From assembly GCA_044224215.1 (NCBI GenBank), contig JBGAKX010000041.1:1-33513 (forward strand): DNA of 33,513 bases. Reading direction: 5' to 3'. The translations under genes were made by a program, and so were the position numbers. Shown here piece after piece: positions 26,930 through 33,513 of the stretch. Source of the stretch: DAOMFM01 sp035429825 (GTDB lineage Bacteria; Acidobacteriota; Blastocatellia; UBA7656; JADIYM01). Numbering within the stretch: the first letter of the stretch is position 1; every line of letters begins with the position of its first letter. The notes under the pieces are model-generated. The model was not told the DNA's origin and searched no databases. It saw only the letters and a program-made list of their open reading frames with translations.

Positions 26930-28450
26930 CTAGAACGGACCCCGCACGGATGGCCATTGCACCCGGACGGACGGGTTTCTGACGGGTCCGTTCAGCGCAA
27001 CCGGTATCGAGATGGCGGGCAGCGCGCCTATTGCTCCAAGCAAAGTAGCCGAATCCGGATTGGCCGTCGCGAGATCCGTGAAGAACTGCGGCAGCAGCGT
27101 GAGTGTGCCGTCCATCGAGAGCGCCGAGGGCGCATGCAGGTCGATCCATCCGTGACTCGCCGTCATGTTCGCACAGTCGCCGAGACCGCTGATCGTCGCG
27201 CCGTCGAGCTCGGCGCGTCCCGCCCGCACCGTGAAGTTCGACGAGACTTCGCGCGCCGACGTGCCCGCACCGCCAAACGCGCCCGCGTGAAAGCCCCCGT
27301 GCTCCGCCAGGTTCTGCAGAACGCCGACCGACACGAGCCTGGCGTTCTGGACGTCGATGTGGCCGCTGCCGTCGAGCGACGCGAGCGTCGTGTTGAGATG
27401 GCCGAGCGTTCCGGATCCGCGAAAGCTCGCCGAAAGACGCCCCTCGATCGATCCGGCCAGGTCGTCGCGATAGGCAAGCGCATCGGCGAGCGACACGCCC
27501 GCAAGACGCGCATCTGCCGTGAAGCGGTTGCCCGCGGTGGTGACGTCGACGACCACGCTGCCAGCGATCGTGCCGCCGTACATCGTCGCGGTCAGCTGAT
27601 CAAAGTGAACTGTCTTCCCGTCGACGAGTGCAAGCCGCGTCGACATGCTGTCGAGTCGCAGGTTGCGCGTGGCGAAGTGCCCCGATGGAATGCTCCCTTC
27701 AGCCTGCCACGATGGGAGCTCGCGCGGAGGCTTGAGCATCACGTCGAACTGGGCGTCGATGTCGAGGGGCTCGCCGCCGGCCGGCTGCGAATCGCCCGAG
27801 ACGCTCCCCGCGACGTGGTATCCCGCGTCGCTGGGCACGACGGTCGTATCGAGATGCATCTCCTTGTACGTGTAGATCGCGCCCGGTTCCGCCGTCTGAT
27901 CGATGGTCGACACCGAAGCGCCGTCAAGCACGATGCGGTCCGGAGTGGTGACCCGCGACGCAACCACGGACGTCGTGCCGGCGAGCGCGAGATCCGGAGC
28001 TCGATCGCCGACCTCTGCCGTCTCTGGCGGTGCGTTCGATGCCTTGCCAAGCGTCGTCCAGTTCCAGACGCCGTCGTCGCGCTTGACGAGCGTCACGCTC
28101 GGCCGCTCGAATTCGAGCGACTCGACGATGGAGCCGCTTCCGCGTATGGCATTCCAGATCCCGAGATCGGCCCACACGCTGTCCACCTTCAGAAACGGAC
28201 CGGCGCCGAACGACGGATCCTCTTCGATGACGACGCCGGACGCCTCGACGCCGATCCCGCGCAGGATCGTGTAGCGCATCGACGCGACGTGCGCCGGCCG
28301 GCCGAACGCGACGGTCAGCCGCTGCTCGACCGACGCGCGAAACCTCTCTGGCGAAAACACGGTGACGAGCAGCGCAAAGATCACGCTCGCGATCACGACG
28401 ACAACGATCAGCGCGCGCTTGAACAGTTTCGAAACGAACGATGTATTCAC
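26930..28450 (-). CDS. AsmA-like protein
   Basis: GTG 28450 gives 506 residues and is supported by GAGGA at 6-nt spacing and by a distance of only 14 bp to the Rieske stop codon. An N-terminal transmembrane segment (about 12-32, RALIVVVVIASVIFALLVTVF) anchors a large periplasmic part. That part begins FSPERFRASVEQRLTVAFGRPAHV, the typical AsmA/TamB-like start. It ends with the AsmA C-terminal domain (FRGSGTLGHLNTTLASLDGSG, then QNARLVSVGVLQNL and GTLTLLPQF). AsmA-like proteins are now viewed as bridges moving phospholipid between the inner and outer membranes. The N-terminus is clear; partner and cargo are unknown. It lies 54 bp upstream of the E1-like gene in a probable operon. Confidence 0.88.
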   Translation of the reverse strand: MNTSFVSKLFKRALIVVVVIASVIFALLVTVFSPERFRASVEQRLTVAFGRPAHVASMRYTILRGIGVEASGVVIEEDPSFGAGPFLKVDSVWADLGIWNAIRGSGSIVESLEFERPSVTLVKRDDGVWNWTTLGKASNAPPETAEVGDRAPDLALAGTTSVVASRVTTPDRIVLDGASVSTIDQTAEPGAIYTYKEMHLDTTVVPSDAGYHVAGSVSGDSQPAGGEPLDIDAQFDVMLKPPRELPSWQAEGSIPSGHFATRNLRLDSMSTRLALVDGKTVHFDQLTATMYGGTIAGSVVVDVTTAGNRFTADARLAGVSLADALAYRDDLAGSIEGRLSASFRGSGTLGHLNTTLASLDGSGHIDVQNARLVSVGVLQNLAEHGGFHAGAFGGAGTSAREVSSNFTVRAGRAELDGATISGLGDCANMTASHGWIDLHAPSALSMDGTLTLLPQFFTDLATANPDSATLLGAIGALPAISIPVALNGPVRNPSVRVQWPSVRGPF

Positions 28451-28464
28451 CGATGTCCTCGCCC

Positions 28465-28785
28465 TCAGAGCTCGACGAGGACCCAGCCGTCCTCGACCCG
28501 TGTATGAAACCGCGTCACACGGACGTGCTCGTTTGTCGTCGACCGCCCCGTGCGCACGTCGATCTGCCAGTGATGAAGGGGACACGTGACGGCGTATCCG
28601 TCGAGCGTGCCCGCCCCGAGCGGCCCGGCCATGTGCGGGCACGCGTTGTCGATCGCAAAGAACTCTCCGCCGACCGCGAAGACCGCGAGCCATCGCCCGG
28701 CTGCCTCGACGGTGCGGCCCGTGCCGTCCTCGAGGTCTGTCACGCGAACTGTTCGCACAAACTGCCGGTCGTTCGTTTGCTCCAT
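28465..28785 (-). CDS. Rieske [2Fe-2S] ferredoxin (NirD-like small protein)
   Basis: The protein has 106 residues and consists of a single Rieske domain. The two cluster-binding boxes are present: CPH in NACPHMAGPLGAG and CPLHH in VTCPLHHWQIDVRTG, giving Cys-x-His and Cys-x-x-His. It has no transmembrane segment or signal, so it acts in the cytoplasm as an electron carrier for an unknown redox partner or oxygenase. It is the first gene of a minus-strand operon (Rieske, AsmA-like, E1-like, beta-rich) and diverges from the thioesterase gene over 80 bp. Confidence 0.93.
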   Translation of the reverse strand: MEQTNDRQFVRTVRVTDLEDGTGRTVEAAGRWLAVFAVGGEFFAIDNACPHMAGPLGAGTLDGYAVTCPLHHWQIDVRTGRSTTNEHVRVTRFHTRVEDGWVLVEL

Positions 28786-28865
28786 CTTCCGTTCGTGCCG
28801 CGCGCCCGGCCCCCGGTTGACGCGTACACGCCGCGCAACTAGAGTCTTGGCCGCCCGGAAACATT

Positions 28866-29264
28866 ATGACAGACCATCGAACAGCCGCAATCCGCGTCAT
28901 CATGATGCCGCGCGACACCAACGCATTCGGCACGATCTTTGGCGGGATCATCCTCAGCTACATCGATCTTGCGGGAGCCGTCGAGGCGCGTACGACAAGC
29001 AACCAGCGGTTCGTGACGATCGCAATGCGCGAGGTGGTCTTCCACGCTCCGGTCTTCGTCGGCGATCTTGTCTCGTTCTATACCGAGACGCTGCGGATAG
29101 GACGCACGTCGGTGACGGTGAAGGTCAAGGTCGAGGCATGCAGCCGCGAAGGCAGCGGCGACGTGCGCCTGGTCACCGAGGCTGAGGTGGTCTACGTCGC
29201 CGTAGACGACAACCGGCAGCCCGTGCCGATCGTCGCGAGCGAGCCGCACTCGTCTTTGGACTGA
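28866..29264 (+). CDS. Acyl-CoA thioesterase, YciA-like hotdog fold
   Basis: The protein has 132 residues, one hotdog domain. RVIMMPRDTNAFGTIFGGIILSYIDLAGA (10-38 in segments) contains the active-site Asn and Asp region of the YciA/BFIT group: T-N-x-x-G-x-x-F-G-G followed by the helix with Asp. FHAPVFVGDLVSFYTE and SVTVKVKVEA follow the family pattern. It hydrolyses acyl-CoA esters in the cytoplasm, probably as a hexamer. It is probably monocistronic and converges on the EEP gene with a 16-bp palindrome (29272-29287) in the gap. Confidence 0.9.
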   Translation: MTDHRTAAIRVIMMPRDTNAFGTIFGGIILSYIDLAGAVEARTTSNQRFVTIAMREVVFHAPVFVGDLVSFYTETLRIGRTSVTVKVKVEACSREGSGDVRLVTEAEVVYVAVDDNRQPVPIVASEPHSSLD

Positions 29265-29271
29265 TCGGGTG

Positions 29272-29287
29272 ACGCGCCGCGGCGCGT
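29272..29287. other. 16-bp GC palindrome between convergent genes
   Basis: ACGCGCCGCGGCGCGT is a perfect palindrome lying between the stop codons of the thioesterase (29264) and EEP (29291) genes. As RNA it could form only a short hairpin without a T-tract; it may contribute to transcript ends on both strands. Confidence 0.35.
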
Positions 29288-29290
29288 TCG

Positions 29291-30016
29291 TCAGTCGGCG
29301 CCGTGTGACGAAGTCTCGCCGCCGGTCGACTCGATGAGCGCCACGATCGGCACGTGATCGGACGCGACGCGCGCGAGTCGCGTCGTGTGTGCCCACACCC
29401 TGCGGCAACGGACGTGGGCGTTCGTGTAGATCCTGTCCAGCTTGAGCAGCGGCACCCCCACCGGATACGTCGGGCGAATGCGTCGCGTGGCCTCCTGCAG
29501 GTGATCGCCAAGCAGTCGCGATGCCCGGCCCGGAAACCAGTCATTGAAATCGCCGACGAGCACCTGGGGATGTCCAGGACGGGACGCCCGCAGGATCTCG
29601 GATTCGACGAGCCGCCGCGTCTGCTCGCTCCGCTCGCGATAACTCGTTCCGAGGTGCGTGTTGTAGAAGTGGAGCAGTCCGTCGTCGAACGCGATGTCCA
29701 CGCGGTGAATCGCGCGAGGCTCTCGGTGTGCGAACGTCAGGTTGAAGTTCTCGTGCGACTCGACCGGAATGCGCGAGAGTATGACATTTCCATACTTGAA
29801 ATCATGGCCTTCGATTGCCGGGCCAAGCAACGCGATCATTCCGAGACGGTATGCGAGCTCGTGCGCCTGGTCGTGGTCCGAGCCCTGGTCGCTGACGACC
29901 TCCTGCAGGGCGATGACATCGGGATCGATCTCGGCAATGACGCGCGCGATGCGCTCGATCGAACGCCTGCGGTCGATTCCGACGCACTTGTGGATGTTGT
30001 ACGTTGCGATCTTCAT
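29291..30016 (-). CDS. Endonuclease/exonuclease/phosphatase (EEP) family hydrolase
   Basis: ATG 30016 gives 241 residues; the residues read upstream do not fit the family. All EEP motifs are present: MKIATYNIHKCVG (metal-coordinating Asn7), VIALQEV (catalytic Glu), HFYNTHLGTSYRERSEQ, VLVGDFNDW (Asp and Asn), and ASDHVPIVALI (the terminal Asp-His pair). Members cleave phosphodiester bonds in nucleic acids, inositol phosphates or phospholipids. The gene lies 51 bp downstream of the PlsC gene on the same strand. In many bacteria EEP proteins of this type neighbour phospholipid enzymes, so a lipid or lipid-headgroup substrate is possible, but this is inference. Confidence 0.9.
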   Translation of the reverse strand: MKIATYNIHKCVGIDRRRSIERIARVIAEIDPDVIALQEVVSDQGSDHDQAHELAYRLGMIALLGPAIEGHDFKYGNVILSRIPVESHENFNLTFAHREPRAIHRVDIAFDDGLLHFYNTHLGTSYRERSEQTRRLVESEILRASRPGHPQVLVGDFNDWFPGRASRLLGDHLQEATRRIRPTYPVGVPLLKLDRIYTNAHVRCRRVWAHTTRLARVASDHVPIVALIESTGGETSSHGAD

Positions 30017-30067
30017 GCGATCGGGACTCGCGACACGTTCCGGCTCCAAGGCGAGCGTCGACGATTC

Positions 30068-31339
30068 TTACACGAGTCGTCCGTCGTGCGCCGAGAACTT
30101 TACGAGTCCGACATAGCCCGCGACCGCCAGACCCAGAACGAGCTCAAAGGCAGACGCCTGGGCAAACATCGCTCCGCCGATCCACACGAGCACGGCGGCA
30201 TACACGGTGGCGACGGGCGCCGTGACGAACCAGAACAGCGGCCGCCAGATGAGTGCGTACACGCACGCGAAAGATGCTACGGCGAGATGCGGGGCGAGCG
30301 GATTCGGCAACCAGATCGCGACCGCGAATGCGAGCAGGAACGCCATCATTGAGCCGCGCACGAATCGCTCGGCCGCGTATCGATTCGACCAGTTGAACGT
30401 CAGTCCGATTCCGGCGAGCAGGACCGTCAACGAGATCCACTCGGGCACGTCCAGATGCACGGTCCGGGCGAGCGCCGGTCCCATGGCGATCAGTGTCAGC
30501 GGAGTCACGAGCTCGCGCGCCGCCTTTGCGATCCGGCCCTGACGGACGAACAGGATGTCCGCAACGATGAACAGCGCGTGCGCGGCCGCAAGCAGAAAGA
30601 GCGGCAGCGTATCGCCCTCCAGCGCCATTCCGAACAACGTGGCGACCGCCGGGTACAGTTCGTAGATCCGGACTGGCGACGCAGGACCGGCGAACACGCG
30701 GCGCTTGCGTTCGTCGGCGGTCAGCGACGGGCGCAGCCGCCGTTCGATCGCCTCGCGAACACGCGTCATGATCTCTTCGTGGTACTCCCTGTCGTCGCCC
30801 CGCTCGGCGATTTCGCGTGGCTCCAGCACGATCGGCTTGTGGTACTTGACCGTGATCTTGCGCGGCTGCGGAAGGCTGCGCGACGACGGCCACGCTTCGT
30901 AAGCGCCCGTGATCGTCACGGGCACGATTGGCGCGCCGGACTCGATCGCGAGGCGCGCCGTACCCGTCTTGAGCGGGTTCATCGGTCCCTCGATCGAGCG
31001 CCCTGCCTCGGGGAAGATCCCAAGCGCCTTACCGGACTTCAGGACGTCGAGTGCGGCACTGTAGGCATTGGGGTCGCGCGTGCCGAGTCTGACCGGAAAC
31101 GCGCCAAGCTGCCGCATGATCGAGCCGAGTATCGGGATCAGAAACAGGCGGTCCCACGCCATGAAGTAGACACGGCGTTCGAGCGGCAACAGCACGAGGA
31201 CCGGGTCGAGATAGCTCGGATGGTTGCCGGCGACGATGACCGCGCCCTCGGCCGGCACGTTCTCTTCACCACTGTATTCGAGGGTGAACAAGAGCCGGAA
31301 CAGCGCATGAAAAAACGTGGTGAATGCGGTGTAGACCAT
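30068..31339 (-). CDS. 1-acyl-sn-glycerol-3-phosphate acyltransferase (PlsC-like) with C-terminal membrane region
   Basis: ATG 31339 gives 423 residues; upstream alternatives are TTG codons without a family-like sequence. The PlsC domain has motif I NHPSYLD (His40 and Asp45), motif III FPEAGRSIEG (normally FPEGTRS) and the proline motif VPVTITGAYE. It is about twice the usual PlsC length. After residue 240 come roughly six to seven hydrophobic segments (for example LPLFLLAAAHALFIVADILF and VTAPVATVYAAVLVWIGGAMF), forming a membrane module of unknown role. Acylation of a lysophospholipid or glycan lipid at the inner membrane is expected. It is divergent from the phosphatase gene and probably shares a transcript with the EEP gene. 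Confidence 0.88.
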   Translation of the reverse strand: MVYTAFTTFFHALFRLLFTLEYSGEENVPAEGAVIVAGNHPSYLDPVLVLLPLERRVYFMAWDRLFLIPILGSIMRQLGAFPVRLGTRDPNAYSAALDVLKSGKALGIFPEAGRSIEGPMNPLKTGTARLAIESGAPIVPVTITGAYEAWPSSRSLPQPRKITVKYHKPIVLEPREIAERGDDREYHEEIMTRVREAIERRLRPSLTADERKRRVFAGPASPVRIYELYPAVATLFGMALEGDTLPLFLLAAAHALFIVADILFVRQGRIAKAARELVTPLTLIAMGPALARTVHLDVPEWISLTVLLAGIGLTFNWSNRYAAERFVRGSMMAFLLAFAVAIWLPNPLAPHLAVASFACVYALIWRPLFWFVTAPVATVYAAVLVWIGGAMFAQASAFELVLGLAVAGYVGLVKFSAHDGRLV

Positions 31340-31480
31340 GAACTGGGCGTGCAGGGCGTCGTTGCTCGCACGACGGGGCGTTCTGTGCTTTAATGCGAAA
31401 ACCCTGGGGCCTTGCAATCTGCGCAATTCGAGCTCGCGGATTTTCGATCAAGCCCTCGCGGATCCCGGAATCTATATATC

Positions 31481-32251
31481 ATGAGCACTTACGTCATTGG
31501 TGACGTCCACGGCAGATACCAGCAGCTGCGTCAGCTCGAGCGCGACGTGCCGTGGGACCTCGCGACGGACAAGATCGTGTTCCTCGGCGATCTGATCGAC
31601 CGCGGAGACGAGATCCGCCAGGTTGTCTCGGAAGTCATGCGTCTCAGGCTCGTCAACCCGAACATCGTCGTCCTGCGCGGCAATCACGAACAGATGCTGC
31701 TCGATTGCATCGACTACGGCGACCTGTCGTGGCTGATCCCCGAGAACGGCGGCCAGGAGACGATCGAGCAGTACGGGTGTCCCCTCCACACCCTGAACGA
31801 GATCGAGGACATCAAGATTCCGGTCGACCACGTCGAGTTCTTCCGCGAGCTCCCGCTCTTTCACGAGGACGATTTGGCGATCTATGTCCACGCCGGGCTC
31901 GAGGACGGGCTCCATCCGAGTGAAACCGACGAGGACACCCTGCTATGGAGCCGAGATTTTAGTTTCTACATGAATTACACCGGGAAGCTGTGCTTCTTTG
32001 GGCACACGCCCACGAAGTACCTGCCCCGTGAGGGCCGGACGGTCGATTTCGACATTTTCATGGCGAGCAATTCGGTCGGAATGGATACGGGGTCCGAGCC
32101 GGGACATCCGCTCAGCTGTCTGCGGGTCGAGGACTTCACGTTGTACCAGGCGTTTCCCGAAGGGGGCACCGTGATCCGCGATCATCTGCCCCTGCTGGAG
32201 GCGTATCGCGAGCGATTCGAGGCGGCCGGCGTTCGCTCGGGCGGTGCGTGA
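31481..32251 (+). CDS. PPP-family serine/threonine phosphatase (ApaH/PrpA-like)
   Basis: ATG 31481 gives 256 residues. The metallophosphatase signature is complete: GDVHGR (7-12), GDLIDRGDE (36-44) and LRGNHEQM (65-72), followed by YVHAGLE and FGHTP, which supply the later metal-binding histidines. Members dephosphorylate phospho-Ser/Thr/Tyr proteins or hydrolyse dinucleoside tetraphosphates; the choice cannot be made from sequence. TATATA lies only 2 nt before the start codon, so if it is a -10 box the true start codon or TSS needs care. The small gene at 32264 follows after 12 bp and is almost surely co-transcribed. Confidence 0.92.
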   Translation: MSTYVIGDVHGRYQQLRQLERDVPWDLATDKIVFLGDLIDRGDEIRQVVSEVMRLRLVNPNIVVLRGNHEQMLLDCIDYGDLSWLIPENGGQETIEQYGCPLHTLNEIEDIKIPVDHVEFFRELPLFHEDDLAIYVHAGLEDGLHPSETDEDTLLWSRDFSFYMNYTGKLCFFGHTPTKYLPREGRTVDFDIFMASNSVGMDTGSEPGHPLSCLRVEDFTLYQAFPEGGTVIRDHLPLLEAYRERFEAAGVRSGGA

Positions 32252-32263
32252 GGGGTCGCGACG

Positions 32264-32605
32264 ATGATACAGCCCGGCAGTTTCGTCATCATTCATCTGC
32301 AGAGCCCGAAGGAGAAGTTCTGGGGCCTTCTGGCCGACCTGAACGCTGCCGGTGCGACGATTCTGGGGATCGACCTGAACAGCTTTGAAGACTGGACGCG
32401 AATGGTCGTCGCCAACGGCCGGAACATCGGACTCACGGCGATGTTCCACCCGATGTGGCGTGTCGAGCGCATATCGCTCGACCAGACCATCGACGATCTG
32501 CTATCGCTGCAGGCGCAGTTCGAGATGCGCGTCGGCGTGCCCGTCAGGCAGTACCTGGAAGGGCAGTTGCCGGACCCGGGCGAACCAGACGCCGATCGGA
32601 TGTGA
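32264..32605 (+). CDS. Conserved small protein of unknown function
   Basis: The protein has 113 residues. The first half is beta-rich with a phrase I recognise from acidobacterial hypotheticals (SFVIIHLQSPKEKFWGLL, then GIDLNSFEDW); the second half is helical (LDQTIDDLLSLQAQFEMRVG). It has no signal or membrane segment, and no family name is known to me. It is 12 bp downstream of the phosphatase gene, so a functional link to it, for example as regulator or targeting subunit, is plausible. Confidence 0.82.
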   Translation: MIQPGSFVIIHLQSPKEKFWGLLADLNAAGATILGIDLNSFEDWTRMVVANGRNIGLTAMFHPMWRVERISLDQTIDDLLSLQAQFEMRVGVPVRQYLEGQLPDPGEPDADRM

Positions 32606-32670
32606 CGCTGTAGCGCATACCGGACCCGGTCCACCGCGGACGCGATGGAACCGAACGACCCGCGCAGCGC

Positions 32671-33423
32671 TTACGCGACCTGAGTCCGGCGGGCGGCCCT
32701 GAGCGCGGCCTGGGTCTCGCGTCGCGCCACGTGGTGACGCAGCTTGCGGCTCGTCCGCCACAGCGTCGACTTGACGCTGTCGATGGTCATGTCGCCGCCG
32801 GTCGCCTCGGCGATCTCGGCAAGGGTCTTGTCACCGAACAGAAACGATTGAACCACCCAGGCGTTTCGTGAGGCGTGCGGACCGGTTCGCGACCACCGGA
32901 GCAGTTCCGCGACTTCCCGCTCGAGAACCTTCCGAATCGCGATCTGCTCGGGCGACGGACCGCTCGCCATGCTTCGCGCAAGGACCGACGGATCGATCTC
33001 CAGATCACCGCTGAGGATGGCATCCAGCGAGACGACAGGCGCGTGGCGCCTGAGCGAGCGGCGCTGGCGCAGGTACTCGGCAACCACCGAGATCGCGGTC
33101 TTGCCAATGTAGACGAGAACGGCCGCCTCGGTCTCGCCGCGGAATCCGGACAGCACCCCGCGGGCGTTCGAGAACAACTTCAGATACACGTCCTGCACGA
33201 GGTCGTCGACGAGCTCGACGTCGACGCGATGCATCCGTGCACTGTCAAGCCTGGCGAGCGACCTGAGCACTCCCACCGAGATGAACCGGTTGAAGCGCAC
33301 GACGAACTCGTTCCAGGCGCGCTCATCGCCGATCGTCTGGCACCGTCGAACAAGCTCGACGTTCGTGAGCTTGCCGACGGTCTCCGCGCTCCGCTCGAGT
33401 ACTTCGCGTGGCTTTGCCGACAT
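32671..33423 (-). CDS. RNA polymerase sigma-70-family factor (ECF-like)
   Basis: ATG 33423 gives 250 residues; the frame is open upstream to 33474. Region 2 spans about residues 35-125: AWNEFVVRFNRFI, then VDDLVQDVYLKLFSN (core-binding region 2.2), then YIGKTAISVVAEYLRQRR. Region 4 near the C-terminus has the helix-turn-helix pattern KTLAEIAEATGGDMTIDSVKSTLWRTSRKL. The linker (about 130-190) is longer than in common ECF factors and resembles the atypical sigma factors abundant in Acidobacteria and Planctomycetes. No anti-sigma gene follows in the window. It converges on the small gene ending at 32605. The last 90 bp of the window hold no further gene. Confidence 0.85.
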   Translation of the reverse strand: MSAKPREVLERSAETVGKLTNVELVRRCQTIGDERAWNEFVVRFNRFISVGVLRSLARLDSARMHRVDVELVDDLVQDVYLKLFSNARGVLSGFRGETEAAVLVYIGKTAISVVAEYLRQRRSLRRHAPVVSLDAILSGDLEIDPSVLARSMASGPSPEQIAIRKVLEREVAELLRWSRTGPHASRNAWVVQSFLFGDKTLAEIAEATGGDMTIDSVKSTLWRTSRKLRHHVARRETQAALRAARRTQVA

Positions 33424-33513
33424 TCCAGACCCCCGCAACAAATGCTGTTCACGCGCGTCGTCCAACACGGACACAGAGGCTCCAGAAACCCCTTCACCCT
33501 GCGAAACAACCTG

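Noticed and set aside
31943..32449. Minus-strand open frame across the phosphatase and small gene
   Set aside because: Antisense to two well-supported plus-strand genes, with no recognisable domain.

Overview
The window is about 33.5 kb of GC-rich bacterial chromosome with densely packed genes on both strands. The best guess at the organism is a member of the Acidobacteriota, perhaps close to Vicinamibacteria. It carries a secreted VWA protein of the type abundant in Acidobacteria, a very large Oar-like TonB-dependent receptor with an N-terminal carboxypeptidase-regulatory-like domain, and several secreted proteins recognisable only as acidobacterial hypotheticals. No rRNA, tRNA, CRISPR array or intact transposon was recognised.

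Layout. 1-4.7 kb: a Fic-fold protein with a destroyed active site (98-814, -) diverges from a protein made only of EF-Tu domains II and III (821-1510, +). The latter overlaps the 3' end of carB tail to tail (1459-4695, -). 4.8-8 kb: a secreted two-repeat protein (+), then a lytic transglycosylase and an orphan VirB9/TrbG-N-domain protein (both -). 8-11.6 kb: a serine-biosynthesis cluster on the minus strand (DUF1015, serA, serC) in which serA carries an internal frame-breaking deletion. 11.7-15.4 kb: VWA protein and serS (-), galU (+). 15.4-16 kb: a GxxExxY gene between 20-bp perfect inverted repeats. 16-22.5 kb: methyltransferase (+), membrane-anchored hypothetical, small Cys-rich protein, the TonB receptor with a clear terminator, and an alkyltransferase-like DNA-repair protein (all -). 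22.56-23.23 kb: a gene-free leader with a good sigma-70 promoter, a c-di-GMP-I (GEMM-I) riboswitch with the A20 signature of the cGAMP-sensing subclass, a second RNA module that repeats the P3 loop, and a strong intrinsic terminator, all upstream of a secreted protein gene. 24.5-28.8 kb: a YkgJ-type Cys-cluster protein (+) and a minus-strand operon of Rieske protein, AsmA-like protein, ThiF/MoeB-like E1 enzyme and a small beta-rich protein. 28.9-33.4 kb: YciA-like thioesterase (+), EEP-family hydrolase and PlsC acyltransferase (-), a PPP-family phosphatase with a small partner (+), and a sigma-70-like factor (-).

The main candidates for something undescribed are three. First, the divergent pair of a catalytically dead Fic protein and a GTPase-less EF-Tu decoy that keeps the threonine equivalent to EF-Tu Thr382, the residue phosphorylated by the Fic-family toxin Doc. 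Second, the riboswitch locus, with A20 and a second stem-loop that keeps the same 16-nt loop on a different stem. Third, the GxxExxY gene flanked by inverted repeats. All functional calls are by sequence recognition alone; no database search was run.
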